Counted from the first letter of the stretch, positions 32,675 to 41,202 are shown. The stretch: DNA of 64,000 nucleotides from Burkholderia guangdongensis (GCF_013403875.1 NZ_JACBNX010000013.1:99584-163583), one strand, 5' to 3'. The notes: generated from the letters alone by a model not told the origin. Numbers and translations are program-made.

Positions 32675-32770
32675 GGCGGAATTGACGTGGCGAATTCAAC
32701 GTGGCGAATTCAACGTGGCGAATTCAACGTGGCGAATTCAACGTGACGGATTTGACGTGACGGTTTCAAG
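32673..32770. repeat. 14-bp tandem repeat array (7 copies) at the ROK kinase/zwf junction
   Basis: Copies start at 32673, 32687, 32701, 32715, 32729, 32743 and 32757. The four central ones are identical (gtggcgaattcaac); the outer three are diverged. The array covers the zwf start codon at one end and the ROK kinase stop codon at the other, so the whole 91-bp intercistronic spacer is made of repeats. Gain or loss of copies would change the distance between stop and start and could alter translation of zwf. Confidence 0.95.
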
Positions 32771-33686
32771 CAGCGGCAAGCAATGCGGCGCCGATTGCGC
32801 CCGCGGCGTCGCCAAGCGATGACTGAACGATGTTCCTGTTCACCGCGAAACCGGCCGACCGGTCGAGCGACTCCTCGACGCCTTGCCGGTACAGCGGATA
32901 GAGGCGGGCGGCGCTGCCGCTGAGGACGGTGACGTCGGGGCCATACAGCATGATCAGCGTGCCGAGCCCGCGTCCGACATATCGGCCGTACCGGTGGAAC
33001 AGCGCCTGAAGGGGCGGATTGCGCTGGCACTGCTCCTGGAAGAAGGGCAGATCGTGGCTCGCGTACGCGACGTCGGGCAGCACCTTCAGCAGTTCCTGCT
33101 GAAGCCAGCTTCGCGACGCGAGACTTTCCCAGCACCCCTGCAGCCCGCAATAGCAACGAATCGCATTGCCGAACACCGGAATATGGCCGCCTTCCGGGTG
33201 TGTTCCATTGGCAGCCCTGAACGGTTGCCCGTCGATCAGAAGGGACACGCCGACGCCGGTGCCGAGCGTCACCATCAGCATGCGCCTGCTGCCGGCGCCG
33301 GCGCCAAGATGAAACTCTCCGATCGCCGCCACGACCGCGTCGTTGTCGATGACGACGGGCACCTCGAGCAGCCGGGACATCTCGCTGACGAGCGGAAAGT
33401 GCGAAAACGCCGGCAGCGTGTCGGTGTTTTCGATCACGCCACGCGTCGAATCGACCGGCCCGCTCGCGCCGATGCCGAGCGACAGCAGCGTCCTACCGTC
33501 CGGCACCATCTGCCGGACGGCGTTCGCGAGTTCGAGCGTCCTGTCTTCCTGCGCGATCGAACTGAACAGCGCGGTCGGCAGGGTGCGCGACGCCAGTTCC
33601 GCGCCCTGATCAGCGACGACGATCCGCACACCGGTGCCGCCGAGGTCGATGCCGGCGCGCACGCCGTTTTCCGCTCGGCTGCTCAT
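32766..33686 (-). CDS. ROK-family sugar kinase
   Basis: This 306-residue ROK protein has the ATP phosphate-binding start AGIDLGGTGVRIVVADQG, the sugar-site ENTDTLPAFSHFP and GTGVGVSLLIDGQPF, and the zinc-binding ROK signature CYCGLQGCWES. ROK enzymes phosphorylate glucose, N-acetylglucosamine, N-acetylmannosamine, fructose and related sugars. No HTH is present, so it is a kinase and not a NagC-type repressor. It overlaps the SIS gene upstream by four bases and precedes zwf. Phosphorylation of the sugar part of the imported compound at C6 is inferred. Confidence 0.9.
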   Translation of the reverse strand: MSSRAENGVRAGIDLGGTGVRIVVADQGAELASRTLPTALFSSIAQEDRTLELANAVRQMVPDGRTLLSLGIGASGPVDSTRGVIENTDTLPAFSHFPLVSEMSRLLEVPVVIDNDAVVAAIGEFHLGAGAGSRRMLMVTLGTGVGVSLLIDGQPFRAANGTHPEGGHIPVFGNAIRCYCGLQGCWESLASRSWLQQELLKVLPDVAYASHDLPFFQEQCQRNPPLQALFHRYGRYVGRGLGTLIMLYGPDVTVLSGSAARLYPLYRQGVEESLDRSAGFAVNRNIVQSSLGDAAGAIGAALLAAA

Positions 33687-34720
33687 AGCGTCACCGTGAC
33701 CTTTCTGCCGTAAAGAAACTCGCCCGGCACCAGTCCTTTCGCGCGGGCGATCGTGACCGTGAAGTGCTGCACGTAGAGAATGCCGGCAATGAGGCGCGCC
33801 ACTTCGGGATGCGTTCCGGTCGGCAGGTGCCGGCTGCCCGCGTACGCTTTCGGGCCGATCGTGACGACTTCCGTGCCGTTCGACACCAGTTCCGCGGCAA
33901 GCGCTTCGAGCGTGACGTCCGTGCCGTCGCCGATCAGCAGCGCGATCATCCCCGGGCCGGACGTTTCGAGCGGACCGTGCCGGAACTCGCCGCCGAGGTA
34001 GCCTTCGGCCATGACCTTGCAGGCCTCCTTGAGGATCAGCGAGCCGGTCATCGCGGTCGCGCCGTCGGCGCCGATGCCGACGAGCGCAACGCGCGGCTCG
34101 CCATGCTCGAACGCGCGGCCGGTAATCGACTGCGCCGCGCGGCGGTCGTCGATCAGCGCCGCGAATTCGCCGCCGAGCTCGCGCAACGTCGAGACGAGCG
34201 ACGCCTCATCGCGTCGCAACAGCGCGAACAGCACGCGGTATTGCGCAACGAGCGTATTGACGTAGCTCTTGGAGCTGACCGTCGCTTCCTGGCCGCTCTT
34301 CAGCGCAATCAGGATGTCGCACCGTTTCGCGAGCACGCTCTGCTCGTCGTTGGTCACGCCGATGATCGTGGCCGGCCGGCGCGCGCCATCGAGCTGATCG
34401 AGCAGCGTCACGATCTCGCCGCTCATGCCGGATTGCGACGTCATCCACAGCAGTGTCTTGCTGTTGATCAGTTGCGGAAAATCGAGCAGGCTGCCGGCGT
34501 CGACACGCCACACCGGGTAGCCGCGCGAAGCCAGGTCGCGCTCGATCGGAATCGTCGCGAAATCCGACGAGCCCATACCGGTCAGCACGATCCGCTCGTA
34601 GCGGGACAGATCGAGCTCATGCAGCGCCGCGGGCAGCGGGTGCGCGAGCTGATCGGCGAGCGCGGTCAGTTGATCGTCAATATCTTGCTCGTAAGGGCTC
34701 GGCTGGATAGGCGAAGACAC
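33683..34720 (-). CDS. Double SIS-domain sugar isomerase/deglycase-like protein
   Basis: The 345-residue protein starts at GTG 34720, behind gggag. The frame continues upstream to 34765, but that stretch overlaps the operator and has no ribosome site. It has two SIS domains without the glutaminase half of GlmS. The first has YERIVLTGMGSSDFATIPIE, the SQSGMSGEIVTLLDQL loop and ATVSSKSYVNTLVA. The second has VALVGIGADGATAMTGSLIL and EFRHGPLETSGPGM. This layout is shared by AgaS and by the FrlB and FraB deglycases that split phosphorylated Amadori products. With zwf and a kinase, release of glucose 6-phosphate is a reasonable hypothesis. Confidence 0.87.
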   Translation of the reverse strand: MSSPIQPSPYEQDIDDQLTALADQLAHPLPAALHELDLSRYERIVLTGMGSSDFATIPIERDLASRGYPVWRVDAGSLLDFPQLINSKTLLWMTSQSGMSGEIVTLLDQLDGARRPATIIGVTNDEQSVLAKRCDILIALKSGQEATVSSKSYVNTLVAQYRVLFALLRRDEASLVSTLRELGGEFAALIDDRRAAQSITGRAFEHGEPRVALVGIGADGATAMTGSLILKEACKVMAEGYLGGEFRHGPLETSGPGMIALLIGDGTDVTLEALAAELVSNGTEVVTIGPKAYAGSRHLPTGTHPEVARLIAGILYVQHFTVTIARAKGLVPGEFLYGRKVTVTL

Positions 34721-34746
34721 GGCGGAACTCCCGGTATGAATTGGAT

Positions 34747-34788
34747 ACGTGCATGGTAACTGCACGAAAACGTGCAGTCAATGCACGA
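34747..34788. promoter_or_regulatory. Operator cluster upstream of the SIS-ROK-zwf operon
   Basis: A perfect palindrome, tgcacgaaaacgtgca, lies at 34761-34776. It is flanked by further half-sites, acgtgcat at 34747-34754 and atgcacga at 34781-34788. It begins about 40 bp upstream of the GTG start, a repressor-like position. The same palindrome with tttt in the centre is at 35947-35962 before the permease gene. The DeoR-family gene between the two is the obvious candidate regulator. Confidence 0.8.
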
Positions 34789-34947
34789 ATTCGAGAGTAG
34801 GCGTGCGGGCAGGATGCGCGTCCGTCCGCTCCGCCTATCGGCTTTGCCCGTGATCGTGTGGTAACGTCGGCCCACTGACCGGCATCGCCCGATAGCGTGC
34901 AGCCATGGCATTCTCCGCATACATGCAGCAATTTTTTCATAAGACAA

Positions 34948-35709
34948 ATGACCGCAACACAGCGACGCACACAGATTGTTGAGCTTTTGAGGGGGCGTGG
35001 CTACATCAACGCCAACGAGCTGTCGGAAATGTTCCTGGTGGACGGCTCGACGATCCGGCGGGATCTGTCGATCCTCGAGAAGACCGGCAAGATCATCCGG
35101 ACGCACGGCGGCCTGCTGCCCGCGCAGGATGCGGCGTCGGGCGACACGCCGTACAACGTGCGCCGGAACCTGAATGTCCAGGAGAAAACGGCGATCGCGC
35201 TCGCGGCCCTGCGCGACATCGAGGATGGCCAGTCGATCATCCTGGACAACGGTTCGACGGTGTTTCAGCTGGCGGTGGCGCTGAAGGCGCGCAAGAACAT
35301 CACGGTCATCACCAACGACCTGATGACCGCGATGCAGCTGTCGCAACACCCCAGCATCACGCTGCATGTCGCGGGCGGCGTGATGCTGAACAACGTCTAT
35401 ACGCTCGTCGGCCCGGACACGACCCGCAAGTTCGAGCATCTCCACGTGGACTGGGCCTTTCTCGGCGCGGAAGGCGTGCATTTTCAAGGCGGTATCACGA
35501 ACATCAATACGGTCGAGATTCCGGTCAAGCAATCGATGATCGCCGCCGCCGAACGCACGGTCGTGCTGGCGGACAGCTCCAAAGTCGGCTATCAGGCACT
35601 GTCCCATGTCTGCGCGCTGAGCGCGATCGAGCGCGTCATCACCGACAATCGCCGACCGATCAAGAACGAAAGCAAGTATGGCGACAAGCTGCTGATCGTG
35701 GAGGCGTGA
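34948..35709 (+). CDS. DeoR/GlpR-family transcriptional repressor
   Basis: The protein is 253 residues from the ATG at 34948, which is the normal family length; an ATG at 34897 is possible but would overlap promoter sequence. The N-terminal winged helix-turn-helix is RRTQIVELLRGRGYINANEL and DGSTIRRDLSILEKTGKIIR with the following THGG. The C-terminal sugar-phosphate sensor domain has IILDNGSTVFQLAVAL, VHFQGGITNINTVEIPVKQS and VVLADSSKVG. DeoR repressors respond to phosphorylated sugars. It is divergent from the SIS operon and upstream of the permease gene, with the same palindrome before both. Confidence 0.92.
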   Translation: MTATQRRTQIVELLRGRGYINANELSEMFLVDGSTIRRDLSILEKTGKIIRTHGGLLPAQDAASGDTPYNVRRNLNVQEKTAIALAALRDIEDGQSIILDNGSTVFQLAVALKARKNITVITNDLMTAMQLSQHPSITLHVAGGVMLNNVYTLVGPDTTRKFEHLHVDWAFLGAEGVHFQGGITNINTVEIPVKQSMIAAAERTVVLADSSKVGYQALSHVCALSAIERVITDNRRPIKNESKYGDKLLIVEA

Positions 35710-36037
35710 ATCGCCGGCGTCGACGGTGCACGAAACCGGGCATCCGTGTAAATCCCTAGGCGGCTGGGCGATAGCCTTCCCGCACACATCTTCCGGGCGG
35801 CGCGGGCCGCCCCGCATGCCATGCCGATATTGGCTTCCGCGCTCCCGAGCGCATGCGGGAATCCTTCTTCCGGTGCGGGTGGCATGGTCCGGATCGTCCG
35901 CGCGGATCACCGGATTTCCCGGTGATGCACGTATTTGAGACTTGACTGCACGTTTTCGTGCATTGATACTTCGCTCACAATTTGAGGCGTGAGCGGGCGA
36001 ACCGCGGCCTCATGACCCGTAGAGTGAGGAGATATCG
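35710..36037 (+). other. 328-bp region between the DeoR and permease genes
   Basis: No gene is seen. A short GC hairpin with 7-bp arms (gggcggc at 35795-35801, gccgccc at 35806-35812) may end the DeoR transcript but has no T tract. The right part holds the operator and promoter of the permease operon, listed separately, and a gtgaggagat ribosome site. Confidence 0.6.
35926..35962. promoter_or_regulatory. Operator upstream of the APC permease-GMC oxidoreductase operon
   Basis: A perfect palindrome, tgcacgttttcgtgca, lies at 35947-35962, with an extra half-site tgcacg at 35926-35931. It has the same arms as the site at 34761-34776, only the four-base centre differing (tttt against aaaa, which are complements). 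It starts 91 bp upstream of the permease ATG. Shared control of both units by the DeoR protein is inferred. Confidence 0.8.
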
Positions 36038-37522
36038 ATGAGCAGGGACTATCCGGATTCGGGGGGCGCGCGCGGCCTTCAGCGTAATTCCGTCGGGCTG
36101 CCGACCGTTCTGATGCAGAGCATCGCGCAGATCGCACCCGCGGTCGGCGTGTTGACGACCATCGCTTTCAATACGCAGCAAGCCGGCCTCGGCGCGCCGT
36201 CGACCTACATCGCGGCCTTCATCATCGGCCTCGTGGTCGCGATATCGCTGGCCCAGCTCGGCAAGCATCTGCCGTCGGCGGGCGGCTTCTACACGTATGT
36301 GAGCGCGACCGTCGGGCCGCGCAGCGGGTTCATGGTCGGCTGGCTGTACTCGTGGATCGTCGCGCTGATCCCCGGCGGGCTCGCGTCGTACACCGGCTAT
36401 GTGCTGCAGACCGAATTGAGCCAGAACTATGGCATCAATGTGCCGTGGCAGGCGATCACCTGCGTCATCCTGCTGATCGTCGGCTATACGGGTTACAAGG
36501 GCATCAGGACGTCGGGCAAGATGCTCACGGTGCTGTCGATCGTCGAGATGCTGATCGTCGCCGCGCTCGCGTTGTCCGGATTGCTTTCCCCCGGCCCCGG
36601 CGGGATCACGGTTGCCGGTTTCAACCCGGCCAGCAGCACCACGTCGCACGGATTCTTCCTGGCCGTCGTGCTGTCGATCTTCGCGTTCACGGGATGGGAA
36701 GGCGCGGCGGCGGTCGCGGAAGAGGCGCGCAATCCGCGCAAGGTCATTCCGCAGGCCATCATCGGTTCGATCATCCTGCTCGGCATCTACTACGTGTTCT
36801 GCGCGTGGGGCATTCAGATCGGCTGGGGTACCCAGCATCTCGACGCGCTGGCGAACGCAAAGGAGAATCCGGCCTTCATCGTCGCGCATCGGCTGTGGGG
36901 CCATGGCTGGCTGCTGGTGTTGCTGGCGCTGCTGAATTCGGGGATCGCGGTCTGCATCGCCTGCACGGTCGACTCGACGCGCAACTGGTATGCGATGGCA
37001 CGGGCGGAAGCCATGCCGGCCTGGCTGAACCGTATCCACCCGGTGCATCGCACGCCGCACACGGCGGTCATCGCCCAGACGGTTCTGGCCATGATCGTCG
37101 GCGTGGTGGGCGGTTCGCTGATTCAGCCCGATCAATCGTTCTTCATGCTGGGCACGCTGGCGACGATCATCTACGTGTATGTGTACCTGATGGGCAATAT
37201 CGGTGTCGCGAAGTTTTTCCTGACGACCGCCCGTCGTGAACTGAACGTGCTGATTCATCTCGTCTTTCCGGTCATCTCGACCGTCGCGCTCGGCTACGTG
37301 CTGTACTACTCGCTCGTGCCGCTGCCGGATCCGCCGGTCAGCTATGCGCCGATCGTGTTCGGCATCCTGCTGGTCATCGGGCTGCTGATGCTGTGGCGTC
37401 TCGAGCGCAGCGGGCGGACCACCTGGCGCACGCTGTCCCGATATGTCGTCGACAGTGGCACGCAGGCGACGCATACGGAACCTTCGGCGATTCGCCATCA
37501 GGACGGCATGCTTGCCGATTGA
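36038..37522 (+). CDS. APC-superfamily amino acid/amine permease
   Basis: The 494-residue protein has about 12 membrane segments. The typical APC start, IAPAVGVLTTIAFNTQQAGLG, is followed by GGFYTYVSATVGPRSGFMVG and SIFAFTGWEGAAAVAEEARN, the conserved TM6 region with its E-x-x-x-P-x-x-x-I/P continuation (RKVIPQAI). It has a good ribosome site (gaggagat). APC carriers import amino acids, polyamines and, in the FrlA and YhfM types, glycated amino acids such as fructoselysine. It is followed after 3 bp by the GMC oxidoreductase gene. Its substrate is probably an amine- or amino-acid-containing sugar compound; that is inference. Confidence 0.88.
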   Translation: MSRDYPDSGGARGLQRNSVGLPTVLMQSIAQIAPAVGVLTTIAFNTQQAGLGAPSTYIAAFIIGLVVAISLAQLGKHLPSAGGFYTYVSATVGPRSGFMVGWLYSWIVALIPGGLASYTGYVLQTELSQNYGINVPWQAITCVILLIVGYTGYKGIRTSGKMLTVLSIVEMLIVAALALSGLLSPGPGGITVAGFNPASSTTSHGFFLAVVLSIFAFTGWEGAAAVAEEARNPRKVIPQAIIGSIILLGIYYVFCAWGIQIGWGTQHLDALANAKENPAFIVAHRLWGHGWLLVLLALLNSGIAVCIACTVDSTRNWYAMARAEAMPAWLNRIHPVHRTPHTAVIAQTVLAMIVGVVGGSLIQPDQSFFMLGTLATIIYVYVYLMGNIGVAKFFLTTARRELNVLIHLVFPVISTVALGYVLYYSLVPLPDPPVSYAPIVFGILLVIGLLMLWRLERSGRTTWRTLSRYVVDSGTQATHTEPSAIRHQDGMLAD

Positions 37523-37525
37523 AAC

Positions 37526-39121
37526 ATGAGCAACAGAACTCGAGAGTTTGATTACGTGATCGTTGGTGCGGGCTCCGCCGGCTGCGTGCTGGCGAACCGG
37601 CTGACGGAAGACCCCGCGGTCGAAGTGTGTCTGATCGAGGCCGGCCCGAGCGACAAAAGCATTTTCATCCGGATGCCGGCCGCGCTGACGTTCCCGATCG
37701 AAAGCGATGTCTTCAACTGGAAATTCGAAAGCGAGCCGGAGCCGGAACTGCATGGGCGCGTGATCGGCCAGGCGCGAGGGCGTTGTCTCGGCGGCAGCTC
37801 GTCGATCAACGGGATGGTGTACGTGCGGGGCAGCGAGAAGGACTACGACGCATGGCGCGATCTCGGCGTGAAAGGCTGGGATTTCGACGCGTGCCTGCCG
37901 TTCTTCCGCAAGATGGAGAGCTTCGAAGGCGGGCGCGATCCCCGTCGTGGCGGCACGGGGCCGTTGTCGGTGGTGCGCAGTCAGGCCGACCATCCGCTGT
38001 ACCGGTCGTTCTTGCGCGCGGGCGCGGAATTCGGGCTGCGTGATGCGGGCGACTACAACAGCGGCGATCAGGAAGGCGTGCACGTCACCCAGGCCACGAT
38101 TCGGGACGGCGTGCGGTGCAGCACGAGCCTCGCTTACCTGAGCCCGGCGCTGAAACGCCCGAACCTGACGGTGATGACGAATTGCCTTGTCGAGAACATC
38201 ACGTTCGAAGGTCGCGTCGCGACGGGCGTCAGCCTTTCCCGGCAGGGCGGGAAGATGCAGATTCGCGCGGCTCGCGAAGTCGTCCTGTGTGCCGGGACGA
38301 TCGGTTCGCCGCACCTGTTGATGCTCTCGGGCATCGGCGACCGCGCACACCTCGGCGAGCACGGGATCGCGTCTCGCGTGCATTTGCCGGGCGTCGGCGC
38401 CGATCTTCAGGATCACGTGGTCGCGCCGTTGCGATTCCGTTCGTCCGAGGGCGTATCGATCTGCCGCCAGCTGAGCACGCTCGGCCGCGTGAAGCTCGGT
38501 ATCGAATGGTCGTTGTTCAAGACCGGGCTCGGCGCGACCAACTTCTTTGAAGTCGGCGCGTTTTTCAAGAGCAGCGATGCCGTCGATTACTTCAACATGC
38601 AGCACGAGTTCCTGCCGTTTCTCGCCGATTTTCAGTCCGGCAAGGTGACGATATCCGACGGCTTCCAATATTTCGTGAGCCAGATGCGGCCCTATAGCCG
38701 CGGCAGCGTGTCGTTGAAGTCCGCGAATCCCGCTCACAAGCCGATGATCCGTTTCAACTATCTCACCGACGGGCGGGACACCGCGGAAATGGTCGACGGC
38801 ATCCGCAAGACGCTCGACATGGTCGCCCAGCCCGCATGGGCGCGATATCGCGGTGAGGCGGTCGATACCCCATCGCTGAACGACTCCGATGCGGACATCG
38901 CGGCGTGGCTCAAGACCGTCGCCAACACCGAGCATCATCCGACCAGCACCTGCCGGATGGGCGCCGACGAACGCGCCGTCACCGACGACGTGGGGCGCGT
39001 GCACGAGCTCGACCGGTTGCGCATCGTCGATGGATCGATCCTGCCTCGCGTGCCGTCGGCGAACATCAATGCACCGATCATCATGGCAGCGGAGAAGATC
39101 GCCGCGACGATGACGATATAA
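37526..39121 (+). CDS. GMC-family FAD oxidoreductase (choline/alcohol dehydrogenase-like)
   Basis: The 531-residue flavoprotein has the Rossmann start YVIVGAGSAGCVLANRLTED, both GMC signatures (GRCLGGSSSINGMVYVRGSE near residue 88 and CAGTIGSPHLLMLSGIG near 258), and the active-site histidine region EHHPTSTCRMG near 475. Such enzymes oxidise alcohols such as choline, glucose or aliphatic alcohols. It is cotranscribed with the permease and lies in the predicted DeoR regulon. It has no signal peptide, so it acts in the cytoplasm. It may oxidise the sugar alcohol or amino alcohol part of the imported compound. Confidence 0.92.
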   Translation: MSNRTREFDYVIVGAGSAGCVLANRLTEDPAVEVCLIEAGPSDKSIFIRMPAALTFPIESDVFNWKFESEPEPELHGRVIGQARGRCLGGSSSINGMVYVRGSEKDYDAWRDLGVKGWDFDACLPFFRKMESFEGGRDPRRGGTGPLSVVRSQADHPLYRSFLRAGAEFGLRDAGDYNSGDQEGVHVTQATIRDGVRCSTSLAYLSPALKRPNLTVMTNCLVENITFEGRVATGVSLSRQGGKMQIRAAREVVLCAGTIGSPHLLMLSGIGDRAHLGEHGIASRVHLPGVGADLQDHVVAPLRFRSSEGVSICRQLSTLGRVKLGIEWSLFKTGLGATNFFEVGAFFKSSDAVDYFNMQHEFLPFLADFQSGKVTISDGFQYFVSQMRPYSRGSVSLKSANPAHKPMIRFNYLTDGRDTAEMVDGIRKTLDMVAQPAWARYRGEAVDTPSLNDSDADIAAWLKTVANTEHHPTSTCRMGADERAVTDDVGRVHELDRLRIVDGSILPRVPSANINAPIIMAAEKIAATMTI

Positions 39122-39125
39122 CCGC

Positions 39126-39154
39126 GATCCGGCTCGTGACGAACGAGCCGGATC
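39126..39154 (+). terminator. Hairpin terminator after the GMC oxidoreductase gene
   Basis: A perfect 12-bp stem, gatccggctcgt at 39126-39137 and acgagccggatc at 39143-39154, with a five-base loop, begins five bases after the GMC stop codon. No T tract follows, which is common for Burkholderia terminators, so strength is uncertain. Confidence 0.65.
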
Positions 39155-39245
39155 ATAATGCGCCGGCATGCGGTCACAAGAATGAATGAATCCTCCCGGG
39201 GCACGGAAGTTGATTAGTTATCCAAACAAACAAGGGGTGGTCAAG

Positions 39246-40376
39246 ATGAAGAAACTCGCTATTTCCATGATGTCGGTCGGGCTGTGCGGATGGGCACTGC
39301 ACGCGCACGCGCAGAGTTCCGTCACGCTGTACGGCATCGTCGACGCCGGCGTGGCCTATGTCCACAATAGCGGCGGCGCGAGCACGCAGATCAGGTTTTC
39401 GAGCAGCAACCTGTCCGGCTCGGAGTGGGGGCTGAAGGGGCAGGAGGATCTTGGGGGCGGGCTCGCGGCGGTCTTCACGCTGGAAAACGGCTTCGACATG
39501 GGATCCGGCCAGCTTCAGCCGAGCGGCCGCATGTTCGGCCGGCAGGCGTTCGTCGGCGTGACCGGCGCGCGCATCGGCACGCTCACGCTGGGGCGGCAGT
39601 ACGATCCCGTCACCGACGTGGTTCAGCCGCTGACCGGCGATCAGTTCAGCGGCACGTTCGCGCCGCCGGGCGACTTCGACAACTATGACGACAGCGCGCG
39701 CTTCAACAATGCGGTGAAATGGGTCAGCCCGACCTGGGCCGGATTCACTGGCGAGCTCATGTACGCGTTTGGCGGGGTGGCCGGCGCGACCGGATCCGGC
39801 GCGGCGTATTCCGGCGCGCTCGGCTATGTCAACGGTCCGCTGTCGCTCGGGGCGGGCGTCACGCACCTGGACAACGGGAATGCCGCAGCATCGGCCCGCG
39901 GCACGTCGGCGGCCGATTCGCTGTTCAACAGTTCGGTCAATGCCGCCTATGCGACGGCGAGATCCGTCACGATCGCCCGTGCGGGCGGGCAGGTCGTGTT
40001 GGGACCCGTCACGACCGGCGCGGCATACAGCTTCACCGAATACGCGGCGGATGCGTCTTCTTCGTTCAACCGGTCGGAGAAGTTCAACAACGCGTCGCTG
40101 TTCGCGCTCTGGCAGATCACGCCGGCGGTGCAGGCGATCGCGGGATACAACTACACCGCCTCGAGCGGCGATTCGTCCGCGAAATACCATCAGTTCAATC
40201 TGGGCGTCGACTACTCGCTGTCCAAGCGCACGGACGTCTATGCAATGGCGGGTTACACCCATGCGAGTGGCCAGAACGGGCAGGGGGCCGCGCAGGCGGT
40301 GGTCGGATCGTACGACATCGATGCGGGAAGAAATTCTCAGGCGCTCGCCATCGTGGGACTTCGCCAGAAATTCTGA
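39246..40376 (+). CDS. Outer-membrane porin, Burkholderia OmpC-type (Porin_4)
   Basis: The 376-residue porin begins MKKLAISMMSVGLCGWALHA with signal cleavage after AHA. The mature start QSSVTLYGIVDAGVAYVHN is typical of trimeric 16-strand porins in this genus. Further marks are GSEWGLKGQEDLGGGLAAVF, RQAFVGVTGARIGTLTLGRQ, and the final strand ending VGLRQKF. The ATG at 39246 begins the signal peptide. It follows the terminator of the permease operon and may be independently expressed. Given its place it could admit the substrate of the predicted sugar-amine locus. Confidence 0.93.
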   Translation: MKKLAISMMSVGLCGWALHAHAQSSVTLYGIVDAGVAYVHNSGGASTQIRFSSSNLSGSEWGLKGQEDLGGGLAAVFTLENGFDMGSGQLQPSGRMFGRQAFVGVTGARIGTLTLGRQYDPVTDVVQPLTGDQFSGTFAPPGDFDNYDDSARFNNAVKWVSPTWAGFTGELMYAFGGVAGATGSGAAYSGALGYVNGPLSLGAGVTHLDNGNAAASARGTSAADSLFNSSVNAAYATARSVTIARAGGQVVLGPVTTGAAYSFTEYAADASSSFNRSEKFNNASLFALWQITPAVQAIAGYNYTASSGDSSAKYHQFNLGVDYSLSKRTDVYAMAGYTHASGQNGQGAAQAVVGSYDIDAGRNSQALAIVGLRQKF

Positions 40377-40483
40377 CTTCGTCGCGGTACCACTTTGCGC
40401 CGGAATGCGTACTGAAAGCTGCCAGGAGTAGTATTCGCGGACTCGACGCATCGCGTCCCGTACTGACTTTCTGAAGGCATGAA

Positions 40484-40564
40484 ATGGAAACGTATATCAT
40501 TTTGGGCGTGGGATTCGGCCTGGGCTTGTTGATTGCCCTCTGGGGAATCTGGTCGCTCAGGTAA
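40484..40564 (+). CDS. Putative 26-residue membrane miniprotein
   Basis: The short frame encodes METYIILGVGFGLGLLIALW followed by GIWSLR, a single hydrophobic helix flanked by charged residues. An aagg six bases upstream can act as a ribosome site. It lies between the porin and cytochrome b561 genes, where no other gene is found. Its composition is that of a one-pass inner-membrane miniprotein, such as those that accompany cytochromes or transporters. Translation is not proven, and I recognise no named family. Confidence 0.5.
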   Translation: METYIILGVGFGLGLLIALWGIWSLR

Positions 40565-40614
40565 CGCAAGCAGGGTGGTTCCGCGAAAGCATTTCGTATG
40601 CAAGCGCGCGGGAA

Positions 40615-41202
40615 ATGATTGGGGGGACGGTGAAATCCTCTGTTGACCGCTACGGGCCTGTCGCCCAATTCTTTCACTGGCTGGTCGCCATGCTTGTGCT
40701 GGCGGCGTTCATCTACGGCCCGGGTGGACCTGAACAGCGCGTCTACGCGTCCGGGCACGAGGTGGGGCGGCAAATCCACGAAACCCTGGGATTGTGCGTA
40801 TTCGCGAGCACCGCCATGCGCTTGCTATGGCGGGCGGTCGATGCGCGACCGGTCGCGCCGCTGACCTCGAAATGGATGACCGTCGCCGCGACGGTCGTCC
40901 AGTGGGCGCTCTATATGCTTCTTCTGGCGCTGCCGCTGACGGCGATTGCCGGCGCGTGGCTCGAAGGGCATCCTCTGACGCTGGTCGCCGGCATTCAAAT
41001 CGGCTCTCCCGTCGCGCCTTCGCATGACGTGGGCGCCGCCATCGCATCGGTTCACGGCTGGCTGGGCGACGCGATCATGTGGCTCGCCGGACTTCACGCG
41101 CTCGCCGGCCTGTACCATCATTTCGTGCTCGAAGACGATGTCCTCGCGTCGATGCTGCCAGGCTGGTTATCCGTGAGACGATCGTCGAGACTGGATCGTT
41201 GA
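40615..41202 (+). CDS. Cytochrome b561-family membrane protein
   Basis: The 195-residue protein has four predicted membrane helices with the haem histidines of bacterial cytochrome b561. They are AQFFHWLVAML in TM1, QIHETLGLCVF in TM2, ASVHGWLGDAIMW in TM3/4 and GLHALAGLYHHFVLEDDVL at the end. Such di-haem proteins pass electrons between quinol and periplasmic acceptors or oxidise superoxide. The ATG at 40615 was kept; GTG at 40630 is an in-frame alternative preceded by a G-rich stretch. The 26-codon frame just upstream might encode a small partner. Confidence 0.88.
   Translation: MIGGTVKSSVDRYGPVAQFFHWLVAMLVLAAFIYGPGGPEQRVYASGHEVGRQIHETLGLCVFASTAMRLLWRAVDARPVAPLTSKWMTVAATVVQWALYMLLLALPLTAIAGAWLEGHPLTLVAGIQIGSPVAPSHDVGAAIASVHGWLGDAIMWLAGLHALAGLYHHFVLEDDVLASMLPGWLSVRRSSRLDR

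Noticed and set aside
32766..33686. ROK protein as a NagC-type transcriptional repressor
   Set aside because: No helix-turn-helix precedes the kinase fold; the protein starts directly with the ATP-binding motif.
35975..39169. A 1064-codon open frame on the minus strand opposite the permease and GMC oxidoreductase genes
   Set aside because: Its composition (runs of Arg, His, Asp) is that of a codon shadow in GC-rich DNA. The plus strand encodes two clear proteins with all family motifs.
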